Part shown: one piece after another, positions 25,376-34,163 of the stretch
Numbering within the stretch: position 1 is the stretch's first letter
Layout: each line of letters opens with the position of its first letter
DNA from: Nocardioidaceae bacterium
Lineage (GTDB): Bacteria > Actinomycetota > Actinomycetes > Propionibacteriales > Nocardioidaceae
Direction of reading: 5' to 3'
Assembly (NCBI GenBank): GCA_030655315.1
Contig: JAURVT010000029.1
Span: 1-64,000 of the forward strand
DNA: 64,000 bases
Made by a program: the position numbers and the translations under genes
Notes under the pieces: generated by a model
The model's database searches: none
Seen by the model: the letters and a program-made list of their open reading frames with translations, nothing else
Told to the model about the DNA's origin: nothing

Positions 25376-26527
25376 ATGACCGCACCTCTGCGTGCCCTCG
25401 GCACCGGCGTCGCCGCCCTCGCCCTCCTGCCCGCGCTCGCCGCCTGCGCCACCGACCCCGAGCCCGCGGCGGGCGGCAGCGGCACCGGAGCGGTCGCGGT
25501 GTCGGCCACGGACGACGCCTGCGACGTCAGCACGACCTCCCTCGAGGCGGGCCCGTCGACCTTCACCGTGAAGAACGAGGGCGACAAGACCACCGAGTTC
25601 TACGTCTACGCGACCGGTGACCGGATCATGGGCGAGGTGGAGAACATCGGCCCCGGCCTGTCGCGCGACCTCGTCGTCGACCTCGACCGCGGCACCTACC
25701 AGGGCGCGTGCAAGCCCGGCATGGTCGGCGACGGCATCCGTCAGGAGATCAAGGTGACCGGCGAGGCCGCGACCAAGCTCTCGGACTCCGAGGAGCTCAA
25801 GGCCGCGGCGCGCAGCTACTCGCGTTACGTGCAGAGCCAGACCGGCGCCCTGGTGGAGGAGACCACCCAGTTCACCGACGCGGTCAAGGCCGGCCAGGTC
25901 GAGGAGGCCAAGACCCTCTTCCCGCAGGCCCGCACCTACTGGGAGCGCATCGAGCCGGTCGCGGAGATCTTCGGCGACCTCGACCCGATCACCGACGGTC
26001 GCGAGCCCGACGTCGAGCCCGGGCAGGACTTCACCGGCTGGCACCGCATCGAGAAGCAGCTCTGGGTGGAGGGCAACACCGACGGCATGGAGAAGTACGC
26101 CGACCAGCTGCTCGCCAACGTCAAGGAGGTCGTCAAGCGATCCAAGGAGCAGCCCCTCACGGCGCTCCAGCTCGCGCAGGGCTCCAAGGGCCTGCTCGAC
26201 GAGGTCGCCACCGGCAAGATCACCGGTGAGGAGGACGAGTTCAGCCACACCGACCTGTGGGACTTCAAGGCCAACATCGAGGGCTCGCAGGCCGCGATCT
26301 CCTCCCTGCGGCCGGTGCTCGAGGAGCAGGACCCTACGCTGGTCGAGCAGCTCGACGAGCGCTTCGCGGCGCTCGACACCGAGCTCAACCAGTACCAGTC
26401 CGAGGACGGCTCGTGGGTGTTCTACGACCAGCTGACCAAGGCCCAGGTCAAGGAGCTCTCCGACCGCGTGGCCGCCCTGAGCGAGCCCATCAGCAAGGTC
26501 GCGGGCGTCGTCGCAGCGAGCCAGTGA
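25376..26527 (+). CDS. efeO: EfeO, iron-uptake lipoprotein with imelysin (M75) domain
   Basis: A 383-residue lipoprotein. A signal peptide with lipobox LAAC places Cys at residue about 23. Residues about 45-130 are a cupredoxin-like domain (FTVKNEGDKTTEFYVY). Residues about 145-383 form the M75/EfeO helical domain with the metal motif GWHRIEKQLW (HxxE). In EfeUOB systems EfeO binds iron outside the membrane and passes it to EfeU. It is followed by efeB after 10 bases, and the IdeR-like box supports iron repression. Confidence 0.93.
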   Translation: MTAPLRALGTGVAALALLPALAACATDPEPAAGGSGTGAVAVSATDDACDVSTTSLEAGPSTFTVKNEGDKTTEFYVYATGDRIMGEVENIGPGLSRDLVVDLDRGTYQGACKPGMVGDGIRQEIKVTGEAATKLSDSEELKAAARSYSRYVQSQTGALVEETTQFTDAVKAGQVEEAKTLFPQARTYWERIEPVAEIFGDLDPITDGREPDVEPGQDFTGWHRIEKQLWVEGNTDGMEKYADQLLANVKEVVKRSKEQPLTALQLAQGSKGLLDEVATGKITGEEDEFSHTDLWDFKANIEGSQAAISSLRPVLEEQDPTLVEQLDERFAALDTELNQYQSEDGSWVFYDQLTKAQVKELSDRVAALSEPISKVAGVVAASQ

Positions 26528-26537
26528 CGGAGGAGTC

Positions 26538-27821
26538 GTGAATGAGCGTCGTCCCGGGCTGTCCCGTCGCGCCCTGCTGGGCGGGGCGGGCGTCGGCGTG
26601 CTCGCGGCCGGGGGCGGCCTCGGCTACGCGGCCCGCTCCACCACCGCCGAGGGCGCGAGCGCCACGGCCGACCCGGCCGCCCTGCCCGTCGACTTCGACG
26701 GCGCGCACCAGGCGGGCATCACCACGCCGGCCCAGGACCGTCTGCACCTGGCGGTCTTCGACGTCGTCACGACCGACAAGGCCGAGCTGGACGCGATGCT
26801 CCAGCAGTGGACCGCGGCCGCCCGCAAGATGTGCTCGGGCAACGACATCGGCGACTTCGGCTCCGTGGCCGGGCCCGTCGAGGTGCCGCCCGAGGACACC
26901 GGCGAGGCGCAGGGCCTGCCGCCGTCGGCGCTCACGCTGACGATCGGGTTCGGCCCCAGCCTGTTCGAGACCGCCGACGGCGAGGACCGCTTCGGCCTCG
27001 CGGACAAGCGTCCGGCCGCGCTGGTCGAGCTGCCGGCCTTCACCGGCGACCGCCTGCGTCCGCAGGTGAGCGGTGGCGACCTCGTCGTTCAGGCGTGCGC
27101 CAACGACCCGCAGGTCGCGGTGCACGCCATCCGCAACCTGGTGCGCATCGGGTTCGGCGTCGTCTCGATCCGGTACTCCCAGCTCGGCTTCGGCCGCACC
27201 TCGTCGACCTCCAAGGCGCAGGCCACGCCGCGCAACCTGTTCGGGTTCAAGGACGGCACGGCCAACATCAAGTCCGAGGACACCGAGGTCGTCGACCGGC
27301 ATGTCTGGGTGGGCGACGACGCCGACCAGGACTGGATGGTCGGCGGCAGCTACATGGTCAACCGCAAGATCATGATGCGCATCGAGACGTGGGACCGGGA
27401 GTCCCTCGTCGGCCAGGAGAACATCATCGGCCGCACCAAGGGCTCGGGCGGCCCGATGTCCGGCGGCGACGAGATGGACGCCCCCGACTTCGACGCCGTG
27501 GGCGACGACGGGGAGCCGGCGATCGCGCTGAAGTCCCACGTGCGGCTCGCGCACCCCGACGTCAACGGCGGCGCGCAGATCCTGCGGCGCGGCTACAACT
27601 TCGTCGAGGGCAACGACGACCTCGGCCAGCTCGCCGCGGGCCTGTTCTTCATCTGCTTTCAGGCCGACCCGGCCACCGGGTTCGTCCCGATCCAGACGTC
27701 GCTGGCCGGGCCGTCCAACGACCTGATGAACGAGTACCTCACCCACGTCGGGTCGGGCGTCTTCGCCTGCCCGGGTGGTCTGGCGCCGGGGGAGCACTGG
27801 GGCCAGGCGCTGCTCGCCTGA
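26538..27821 (+). CDS. efeB: EfeB, Tat-exported DyP-type peroxidase (deferrochelatase)
   Basis: A 427-residue heme peroxidase. The N-terminus has a twin-arginine signal (SRRALLGG then a hydrophobic stretch), so it is exported folded. The DyP hallmark GFKDGTANI (GxxDG) is near residue 236 and carries the catalytic Asp. Heme-ligand and Arg regions follow in the C-terminal half. In EfeUOB systems EfeB is thought to oxidise ferrous iron or take iron from heme. GTG is used as start, with GGAGG just upstream. Its stop overlaps the start of the VanZ gene by one base. Confidence 0.92.
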   Translation: MNERRPGLSRRALLGGAGVGVLAAGGGLGYAARSTTAEGASATADPAALPVDFDGAHQAGITTPAQDRLHLAVFDVVTTDKAELDAMLQQWTAAARKMCSGNDIGDFGSVAGPVEVPPEDTGEAQGLPPSALTLTIGFGPSLFETADGEDRFGLADKRPAALVELPAFTGDRLRPQVSGGDLVVQACANDPQVAVHAIRNLVRIGFGVVSIRYSQLGFGRTSSTSKAQATPRNLFGFKDGTANIKSEDTEVVDRHVWVGDDADQDWMVGGSYMVNRKIMMRIETWDRESLVGQENIIGRTKGSGGPMSGGDEMDAPDFDAVGDDGEPAIALKSHVRLAHPDVNGGAQILRRGYNFVEGNDDLGQLAAGLFFICFQADPATGFVPIQTSLAGPSNDLMNEYLTHVGSGVFACPGGLAPGEHWGQALLA

Positions 27822-28243
27822 TGGTCCGGTCCGTGCTGGCCGGCGCGGCGCTGGCGCTCTACCTGGTGGTGGTGGCGGTCATCGTGCTCGAGCCGTCCAA
27901 CGCGCTGCCGAGCACGAGCATCGTGCGGATCCTGGACGCCCTGCGCGCGCGGGGCGTGCCCGACGGCCTCGCGACGTTCGGCAGCGTCGAGGTGGTGACC
28001 AACGTGCTGCTCTTCGTGCCGGTCTCGTTCCTCGGCCTGGCCGCGGTGCCGCGGCTGCGCTGGTGGGGCTGGGTCGCGGCCGCGGCGGCGTTGAGCGTCA
28101 TGATCGAGCTCGTCCAGGGCGCGTTCCTGCCCGCACGCACGCCGTCGGTCTCCGACGTTGCGGCCAACCTGACCGGTGCGGTGGTCGGGGTGCTGGCGCT
28201 GGGCCTGCTCAGCCGCGCTGCTCGGCGGCTGCGACGGGGGTAG
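27821..28243 (+). CDS. VanZ-like membrane protein
   Basis: A 140-residue protein with four hydrophobic segments and the VanZ-family pattern: NVLLFVPVSFLGL in the second segment, an acidic residue in MIELVQGAFLPARTPSVSD, and a final helix. VanZ-like proteins are linked to teicoplanin resistance in VanZ itself, but most have no known role. Translation is coupled to efeB by a one-base overlap. Its 3' end overlaps the convergent efeU coding end by 35 bases. Confidence 0.8.
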   Translation: MVRSVLAGAALALYLVVVAVIVLEPSNALPSTSIVRILDALRARGVPDGLATFGSVEVVTNVLLFVPVSFLGLAAVPRLRWWGWVAAAAALSVMIELVQGAFLPARTPSVSDVAANLTGAVVGVLALGLLSRAARRLRRG

Positions 28244-29051
28244 CCGGCGCCGACTGCCGGGGTGCGCGCAGGAACAGGAACATCGTCGGCACGAGGTAGA
28301 CCACCCAGGCGATCGCCTGCAGGACCGTGGGGTCGGGCTGGAAGTTGATCGTGCCCTTGAGGATCGTGCCGAGCACCCCGGACGGGTCGATGGTGCCGCT
28401 GACGTCGAACGCCAGGTTGTTTAGACCGTGCAGGAACCGGGCCTCCTGCAGGTCGTGGACGCCGTAGGCGAGCACGCCGGCGGCGACCACGACGAGCAGC
28501 GCGCCGGTGGTGCGGAAGAAGATCGAGAGGTTGATCCGCAGCGCACCGCGGTAGAGCAGGTAGCCCAGGCCCACGGCGACGAGCAGGCCCAGCAGGGCAC
28601 CGAGCAGGGGAGTGGTGCCGTTGGTGGCGGTGTCGGACGCCGCCCACAGGATGAGCGCCGTCTCCAGGCCCTCCCGGCCGACGGCCAGGAACGCGACCGA
28701 CACGAGCGCGAGGGGTCCGAGGCGCAGGGCGTCGTCGAGCCGTCCCTGCAGCTCGGCCTTGATGCCGCGGGCCGCCCCACGCATCCAGAACACCATCCAC
28801 GTCACGAACGCGACCGCCACGATCGACAGCGTGCCGCCGAGCAGCTCCTGCTGCTCGAACGTCATGTCGCGCGAGGTGAACTCCAGCAGGGCGCCGGCCC
28901 CGACGCTCAGCGCCAGCGCCACCGCGACGCCGAGCCAGATGTACCGCAGCGCCGAACGCTGGCCGCTCTTGACGAGGTAGGCGACCAGGATGCTCACGAT
29001 GAGGCTGGCCTCGAGCCCCTCGCGCAGGCCGATCAGGAAGTTGCCGAGCAT
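28209..29051 (-). CDS. efeU: EfeU, FTR1-type iron permease
   Basis: A 280-residue permease with about seven transmembrane segments. The two REGLE iron-pathway motifs of the FTR1/EfeU family are present: REGLEA near residue 9 and REGLET in the fourth segment (about residue 124). It imports ferric iron supplied by EfeO/EfeB. Unlike the usual single operon, efeU is on the opposite strand, converging on efeOB-vanZ and overlapping vanZ by 35 bases. It has its own IdeR-like box upstream. Confidence 0.93.
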   Translation of the reverse strand: MLGNFLIGLREGLEASLIVSILVAYLVKSGQRSALRYIWLGVAVALALSVGAGALLEFTSRDMTFEQQELLGGTLSIVAVAFVTWMVFWMRGAARGIKAELQGRLDDALRLGPLALVSVAFLAVGREGLETALILWAASDTATNGTTPLLGALLGLLVAVGLGYLLYRGALRINLSIFFRTTGALLVVVAAGVLAYGVHDLQEARFLHGLNNLAFDVSGTIDPSGVLGTILKGTINFQPDPTVLQAIAWVVYLVPTMFLFLRAPRQSAPATPVAAAEQRG

Positions 29052-29095
29052 CGCAGGGTGCCTCTCGCCGGGAGCGGGAGAAGACCCGCCATGAC

Positions 29096-29114
29096 CCAGG
29101 CAAGCCTAGCCTGC
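29096..29114 (-). promoter_or_regulatory. IdeR/DtxR-like iron box before efeU
   Basis: CCAGGCAAGCCTAGCCTGC (shown on the plus strand) matches 12 of 19 positions of the IdeR/DtxR consensus, with the central AGCCTA intact. It is 45 bases upstream of the efeU start, so efeU and efeOB could be repressed by the same regulator. Confidence 0.55.
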
Positions 29115-29127
29115 CCGGGCGGGGGCG

Positions 29128-29436
29128 TCAGCCCAGCCCGAAGCGGGCGCGCTGGTCCTGCGGCACCAGGTCGAGGTGCTCGGGGTGGTCGCGGATCACC
29201 CGCGGGACGAACGGGCACAGGGGGAGCACGGAGCCGCCCTCGGCGGCGACGACGTCGAGCGCGCCCAGCACGAGGACGGCGCCGAGGCCGCGCCCGCCGA
29301 GGCGGGGATCGACCTCGGTGTGGTTCATCGACCACAGGTCGCCGTCACGGGTGTAGTCCAGGCGGCCGACCGGCTCGCCGTCCACGAGGAGGTCGAAGCG
29401 GGAGTCGTCGGGCACGTGGATCACGTCGGTCTGCAC
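29128..29436 (-). CDS. Small GNAT-like (YjdJ/GNAT_2-type) acetyltransferase
   Basis: A 102-residue protein of the short GNAT family. Strands DLLVDGEPVGRLDY and WSMNHTEVDPRLGGRGLG contain the acetyl-CoA loop (RGLG), followed by the helix VLVLGALDVVAAEG and the LCPFV motif with Cys typical of the YjdJ/Gcn5-related subfamily. Substrate unknown. It stands alone upstream of efeU. Confidence 0.8.
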   Translation of the reverse strand: MQTDVIHVPDDSRFDLLVDGEPVGRLDYTRDGDLWSMNHTEVDPRLGGRGLGAVLVLGALDVVAAEGGSVLPLCPFVPRVIRDHPEHLDLVPQDQRARFGLG

Positions 29437-29576
29437 CCCCCGATCCTGACACGCCGGGCGAACCTGGTCCGGATGACACCGGTGTGGTTATGATCTGACC
29501 ACGGGACCGGTGCCCGTGAGGTGCCCGAGGGGCCGAGGAACGCTGGGGAAGGCGACTCTCGATCCAGGAGGCACAG

Positions 29577-30077
29577 ATGAGCACCGCGACCCGGGGCGTC
29601 CTGTACGTCCACGCCGCCACGTCGGCACTGTGCCCTCACGTCGAGTGGGCAGTCGCCGGCGTGTTCGGCGCGCCCGCACACCTGCAGTGGACGCCGCAGC
29701 CCGCCGCGCACGGCACCTACCGCTGCGAGTTCTCCTGGCAGGCCTCGGTCGGCACGTCGTCCCAGCTGACGTCGGCCCTGCGCGGCTGGAGCCACCTGCG
29801 CTTCGAGGTCACCGAGGAGCCCACGGCGAGCTCGGAGGGCGCCCGGTACTCCTCCACGCCCGACCTCGGCGTCTTCCACGCCGTCACCGGCCTGCACGGC
29901 GACATCATGATCCCCGAGGACCGGCTCAAGGCCGCCATGGTCAAGGCCTCCCTCGGCGAGACCACCCTCGAGCTCGAGGTCGACAAGCTCCTCGGCGCCC
30001 CCTGGGACGCCGAGCTCGAGCCCTTCCGCCACGCGGGCGAGGGTGCTCCCGTCCGATGGCTCCACCAGGTCGTCTGA
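29577..30077 (+). CDS. DUF3145 family protein
   Basis: A 166-residue protein of the actinobacteria-specific DUF3145 family, recognisable from the start TRGVLYVHAATSALCPHVEW and the central SSTPDLGVFHAVTGLHGD. An AGGAGG-type site lies just before the ATG, and a TATGAT -10-like hexamer lies at 29489. In Streptomyces coelicolor a DUF3145 gene also sits beside the fabD-fabH-acpP-fabF operon (from memory), matching its place here 1 kb from that operon. Function unknown. Confidence 0.85.
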   Translation: MSTATRGVLYVHAATSALCPHVEWAVAGVFGAPAHLQWTPQPAAHGTYRCEFSWQASVGTSSQLTSALRGWSHLRFEVTEEPTASSEGARYSSTPDLGVFHAVTGLHGDIMIPEDRLKAAMVKASLGETTLELEVDKLLGAPWDAELEPFRHAGEGAPVRWLHQVV

Positions 30078-30220
30078 CGGACCCTGGCAGCCCGGCTGAC
30101 GGCGTTGCTGCCGGCTTCGGCGAACAACCCCAGTTCGCCTTCACCGGCGCGCCTGGTCATCCGGGCGCCAGCGCCCGTCAGATCCGCTGCTGGGCCCACG
30201 CAACCACCCCACCCGTCCCA

Positions 30221-30448
30221 GGATTCCCAGGTAGGCGCGGGAATCCGACCGGACCACGGAGAACTTCCCAGGTATTGGTCCAGAAAGCCGTGCTGAGTGG
30301 TGCACGAGGGGCTGCTGGGACCTGACGCGGGCGCGGCGACGCGGCTCGTCCCACCCGCCCCACCCGTCCCACCTGGCATGGAGATCTCGACCGATACCCG
30401 GGAAGTTCTCCGTGGTTCGGTCGGAAGACCGTGCCTACCTGGGAATCC
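30221..30448. repeat. Large imperfect inverted repeat in a 434-base gene-free gap
   Basis: Two 58-base arms, 30221-30278 and 30391-30448, are complementary at about 51 of 58 positions. They share GGATTCCCAGGTAGGC at the outer end and ACCACGGAGAACTTCCC further in. The 112-base spacer holds CCCACCCGTCCC tandem-like motifs also found just left of the first arm. The gap 30078-30511 has no credible gene. It could be a MITE, a palindromic intergenic repeat or a very long hairpin transcript. No target duplication was identified. Confidence 0.75.
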
Positions 30449-30511
30449 GACGGCGGGACCCGACCAGCACCGGGCGACGCCGCCCGGCGGGATGCCAGGC
30501 ACCGCCAGGCG

Positions 30512-31036
30512 TCAGCCGATGGTGACGGTGACGGGAGGGGTGGCGGTGCCGCCGGCGGCCTCGAGGCGGAACTGCTGCTCGCCGGTGCGGCTGGTGAGGA
30601 TGTAGGTGGAGAAGGTGCCGTCGTCGCGGGTGCGGGCGTCGACGGGGAAGTCGGTCCACTCGCCGCCCTCGCGGCGCTGGACCTGCAGGGTGGTGCCGCC
30701 GTCGAGGTCGGGGAAGGAGCCGGTGAAGGTGATCCGCTCGCCGGGGGAGGCGTCCTGCGGGGAGACCTCGATCTGGGGGGTCGGCTCGGGGGCGGGGGCC
30801 TCGGTCGTCGCGGCGGTGGTGGGAGCCGAGGTGGGCGCGGCGCTCGGGGTGGGGGACGCGGACGCTGCGGCGGTCGGCGTGGGCTCGGTGGCCCGGATGC
30901 CGACGGCGTCGAGCACCGTCGCGCTCACCATGCCCACGAAGATGCCGATGGCCGCGCCCACGACGACGAGGCCGACGACCACCTTGGCGAGCAGCTGGTT
31001 GCGACGTCCTGCCACCGTCCTGCTGCTGAGATCCAT
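30512..31036 (-). CDS. Membrane-anchored protein with Pro/Thr-rich linker and beta domain
   Basis: A 174-residue protein. Residues about 17-45 are a transmembrane anchor (LLAKVVVGLVVVGAAIGIFVG), residues 50-87 are a Pro/Thr/Ala/Ser-rich linker, and residues 88-174 form a beta-sandwich-like domain (ISVSP-type start EVSPQDASPGERITFTGSF, end TPPVTVTIG). The domain points outside the cell. The linker composition suggests glycosylation or wall spanning. It resembles Ig-like surface modules, but the function is unknown. Confidence 0.7.
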   Translation of the reverse strand: MDLSSRTVAGRRNQLLAKVVVGLVVVGAAIGIFVGMVSATVLDAVGIRATEPTPTAAASASPTPSAAPTSAPTTAATTEAPAPEPTPQIEVSPQDASPGERITFTGSFPDLDGGTTLQVQRREGGEWTDFPVDARTRDDGTFSTYILTSRTGEQQFRLEAAGGTATPPVTVTIG

Positions 31037-31102
31037 GCCGTTCCCTCCCCCAGGACCAGATGAGCCCCCATCATCGCAGCCCGGGCAAGCGGCTCCCGAC
31101 TC

Positions 31103-32533
31103 CTAGAGCGGGATGTTGCCGTGCTGGCCGCGTACGGGCGGGTAGGCGAGCTCGGCGGCGATCGACTCGGCGATGCGACGACGCGAGTGCGCAGGCTCCA
31201 CGATCTCGTCGACCACGCCGATCTCGACGGCCTTCTCGACGCCGCCCGCGATCTTCTCGTGCTCGGCGGCCAGCTCGGCCTCGACCTGGGGACGGATGTC
31301 GGGCTCGACCTCGGCGATCCGGCGGCGGTGCAGGATGCGCACCGCGGCGACCGCGCCCATGACGGCGACGACGGCGCCGGGCCACGCCAGGACGCGGGTG
31401 GCGCCGAGCGAGCGGCTGTTCATCGCGATGTAGGCGCCGCCGTAGGACTTGCGGGTCACCAGCGTCACGCGGGGCACGGTGGCCTCGCCGAACGCATGGA
31501 GCAGCTTCGCCCCGCGACGGACGACGCCGTCCCACTCCTGGCCCACGCCGGGCAGGTAGCCGGGGACGTCGACGACCACGACGAGCGGGACGCCGAACGC
31601 GTCGCACATCCGCACGAAGCGGGACGCCTTCTCGGCCGACAGCGAGTCCAGGCATCCGCCGAGGCGCAGCGGGTTGTTGGCGATGACGCCCACGGTGCGC
31701 CCGCCGAGCCGGCCGAGCGTCGTGGTGATGTTGGGGGCCCAGCGGGCGTGCAGCTCGACGACGTCGCCGTCGTCGAGGAGGTCGTCGACCAGGGGGTGCA
31801 CGTCGTACGCGCGGCGCACCGACTCCGGCAGCGAGCGGGCGAGGTCGATGTCCTCGACCTGGTCGAGGACCAGGGTGCCCTGGTTGCCGAGCAGCTGGGC
31901 GAGGGTGCGCGCCCGGCCGATCGCCTCGGCCTCGGACTCGGTGAGCACGTGCACGACGCCGGAGCGTCGCCCGTGCGGCTCGGGCCCGCCGAGGCGCAGC
32001 ATGTCGACGTCCTCGCCGGTGACCGAGCGGACGACGTCCGGGCCGGTGACGAAGATCCGGCCCTCGGGGCCGAGGATGACGATGTCGGTGAGCGCGGGGC
32101 CGTAGGCGGCGCCACCGGCGGCGGGGCCGAGGACCACCGAGATCTGCGGGATGCGGCCCGACGCCTTGGTCATGGCGTGGAAGATCTCTCCCACCGCGTG
32201 CAGCGAGAGCACCCCCTCGGCCAGACGCGCGCCGCCGGAGTGCCACAGGCCGATGATCGGCACCTGCTCGAGCATGGCGCGCTCGTACGCCGCGACCACG
32301 GCCTTGCAGCCGTCGTGCCCCATCGCTCCGCCCATGACGGTCGGGTCGGAGCAGAACGCCACGACCTTGGTGCCGCCCACGGTGCCGATGGCCGACAGCA
32401 TCCCCGAGAGGTCGTCCTCGGTGATGAGCTCGAGCGAGCCCTCGTCGAGCAGCGCCGCCAGGCGGTGGTGCGGGTTGCGGGGGTCCTCCTCGCGGGGGAG
32501 CTTGGCGGGCTTGGCAGTGGTCGCAGCAGTCAC
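31103..32533 (-). CDS. Acyl-CoA carboxylase carboxyltransferase (beta) subunit
   Basis: A 476-residue carboxyltransferase (AccD/PccB type) that transfers carboxyl from biotin to acetyl- or propionyl-CoA. It shows the N-terminal acyl-CoA oxyanion segment (WHSGGARLAEGV), GPAAGGAAYGPALTD, and in the second half the biotin site (VPGYLPGVGQEWDGVVRRGAKLL) and RKSYGGAYIAMNS. GTG 32533 is chosen because GAGG lies eight bases upstream and the fabF stop is 10 bases before. It is the last gene of the fasR-fab operon, so it likely supplies malonyl-CoA. No biotin carboxylase is in the window. Confidence 0.9.
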   Translation of the reverse strand: MTAATTAKPAKLPREEDPRNPHHRLAALLDEGSLELITEDDLSGMLSAIGTVGGTKVVAFCSDPTVMGGAMGHDGCKAVVAAYERAMLEQVPIIGLWHSGGARLAEGVLSLHAVGEIFHAMTKASGRIPQISVVLGPAAGGAAYGPALTDIVILGPEGRIFVTGPDVVRSVTGEDVDMLRLGGPEPHGRRSGVVHVLTESEAEAIGRARTLAQLLGNQGTLVLDQVEDIDLARSLPESVRRAYDVHPLVDDLLDDGDVVELHARWAPNITTTLGRLGGRTVGVIANNPLRLGGCLDSLSAEKASRFVRMCDAFGVPLVVVVDVPGYLPGVGQEWDGVVRRGAKLLHAFGEATVPRVTLVTRKSYGGAYIAMNSRSLGATRVLAWPGAVVAVMGAVAAVRILHRRRIAEVEPDIRPQVEAELAAEHEKIAGGVEKAVEIGVVDEIVEPAHSRRRIAESIAAELAYPPVRGQHGNIPL

Positions 32534-32543
32534 GGGGTACGCC

Positions 32544-33785
32544 TCACGCGTAGGTGGAGAAGGCGACGGCGACGTTGGCGCCACCGAAGCCGAAGGAGTT
32601 GTTGAGGGCCGCGAAGTCGCCCTGCGGCAGGTCGCGCACCTTGGTGGCGATGTCGAGGTCGACGCCGGGCTCGACGTCGTCGAGGTTGATCGTGGGCGGC
32701 ACCTGGCGGTGGTGGATCGCGAGGACGACGGCCAGCGACTCCAGCGCGCCGGCGCCACCGAGCAGGTGGCCCGTCATGCTCTTGGTGCTGGTCACGACGA
32801 CGTCGTCGACGGCCGAGCCGAGCGTGGCGTGCAGCATGATCGCCTCGGCGACGTCGCCCTTGGGCGTGGACGTCGCGTGGGCGTTGACGTGCTTGATGTC
32901 CTCGGGCGCGAGGCCGGACTCGAGCAGGGCGCGCTGGATCGCCCGGGCGCCGCCGCGACCCTCGGGGTCGGGCTGCGCGATGTCGTGGGAGTCGGCGGTG
33001 ATGCCGGCGCCGCGGACCTCGGCGTAGATGCGCGCGCCGCGGGCCCGGGCGTGCTCCTCGGACTCGATCACGAGCACCGCGGAGCCCTCGCCGAGCACGA
33101 AGCCGTCGCGGCCGGTGTCCCAGGGACGCGAGACGGCCGTCGGGTCGCCCTCGCGCTTGGAGAGCGCCATCATCTGGGCGAACGCGGCCATGGGCAACGG
33201 GTGGATCGCGGCCTCGGTGCCGCCGACGAGCACGACGTCGGCACGGCCCAGACGGATCTGGTCGATGCCGAGGGCGATGCCCTCGTTGCCCGACGCGCAC
33301 GCCGAGACCGGCGCCTGGACGCCGGCCTTGGCGCCGACGTAGAGGCCGACGTTGGCCGCCGGCGCGTTCGGCATCAGCATCGGGACCGACAGCGGCGAGA
33401 CGCGCCGCGGGCCCTTCTCCTTGAGCACGTCGTAGTTGGACAGCAGGGTCTGGACGCCGCCGATGCCCGAGGGCAGGCAGACGCCGAGCCGCTCGGGATC
33501 GACGCCGCCGTCGGCGAGGCCGGAGTCGGCCCACGCCTCCATCGCCGCCACGAGCGCGAACTGCGAGGACCGGTCGAGCCGGCGCGCCTTGACGCGCTCG
33601 AGCACCTCGGTGGGCTCGACCGCGACCTCGGCCGCGATCTTCACCGGCAGCTCCTGCGCCCAGTCCTGCTCCAGGGGCGCGACGCCGGAGCGCCCGGCGA
33701 GGAGCGCCTCCCAGGTGCTGGCGACGTCACCGCCGACGGGGGAGGTGGTCCCCAGTCCGGTGACCACGATGCGGGTCTGACTCAT
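32544..33785 (-). CDS. fabF: FabF, beta-ketoacyl-ACP synthase II
   Basis: A 413-residue condensing enzyme. It opens VVTGLGTTSPVG. The catalytic Cys lies in SACASGNEGI, the two active-site His in NAHATSTPKGD and NNSFGFGG (here Asn-Ser replaces the usual His-Asn block: the motif reads LNNSFGFGGANV), and Lys in TKSMTGHLLGG. It elongates acyl-ACP in FAS-II. It lies 51 bases after acpP. The change at the second His position should be checked by alignment. Confidence 0.92.
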   Translation of the reverse strand: MSQTRIVVTGLGTTSPVGGDVASTWEALLAGRSGVAPLEQDWAQELPVKIAAEVAVEPTEVLERVKARRLDRSSQFALVAAMEAWADSGLADGGVDPERLGVCLPSGIGGVQTLLSNYDVLKEKGPRRVSPLSVPMLMPNAPAANVGLYVGAKAGVQAPVSACASGNEGIALGIDQIRLGRADVVLVGGTEAAIHPLPMAAFAQMMALSKREGDPTAVSRPWDTGRDGFVLGEGSAVLVIESEEHARARGARIYAEVRGAGITADSHDIAQPDPEGRGGARAIQRALLESGLAPEDIKHVNAHATSTPKGDVAEAIMLHATLGSAVDDVVVTSTKSMTGHLLGGAGALESLAVVLAIHHRQVPPTINLDDVEPGVDLDIATKVRDLPQGDFAALNNSFGFGGANVAVAFSTYA

Positions 33786-33836
33786 CGATCGATCCTCTTC
33801 GCGTTCTCGGGTGTGGCGGCGACGGACGGAGGCGGC

Positions 33837-34082
33837 TCAGGCCTGGGCGCGCTCGATGAACGCGACGGCGTCGCCGACGGTCTTCAGGTTCTTGACCTCG
33901 TCGTCGGGGATCTTGACGTCGAACTTCTCCTCGCAGGCCACGACGACCTCGACCATGGAGAGCGAGTCGACGTCGAGGTCGTCGGTGAACGACTTGTCGA
34001 GCTGCACGTCGTCGGCGGGGATGCCGGCGACCTCGTTGACGATCTCGGCGAGGTCGGAGCGGATCTCTTCGGTGGTGGCCAT
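33837..34082 (-). CDS. acpP: Acyl carrier protein
   Basis: An 81-residue acidic carrier protein with the phosphopantetheine Ser in DVDSLSMVE (about residue 40). The ATG at 34082 is preferred over an upstream in-frame start because the protein then has the standard ACP length. It carries growing acyl chains for FabH and FabF. It lies between fabH and fabF, the conserved actinobacterial order. Confidence 0.95.
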   Translation of the reverse strand: MATTEEIRSDLAEIVNEVAGIPADDVQLDKSFTDDLDVDSLSMVEVVVACEEKFDVKIPDDEVKNLKTVGDAVAFIERAQA

Positions 34083-34163
34083 CAGGCGCGTCCTCTCAGG
34101 TGTCCCTGGGTGGGGAGTCGGTGGTGGTGCCGGCACGGGAAGGTCCCCGTGCCGAGGTGCAGG

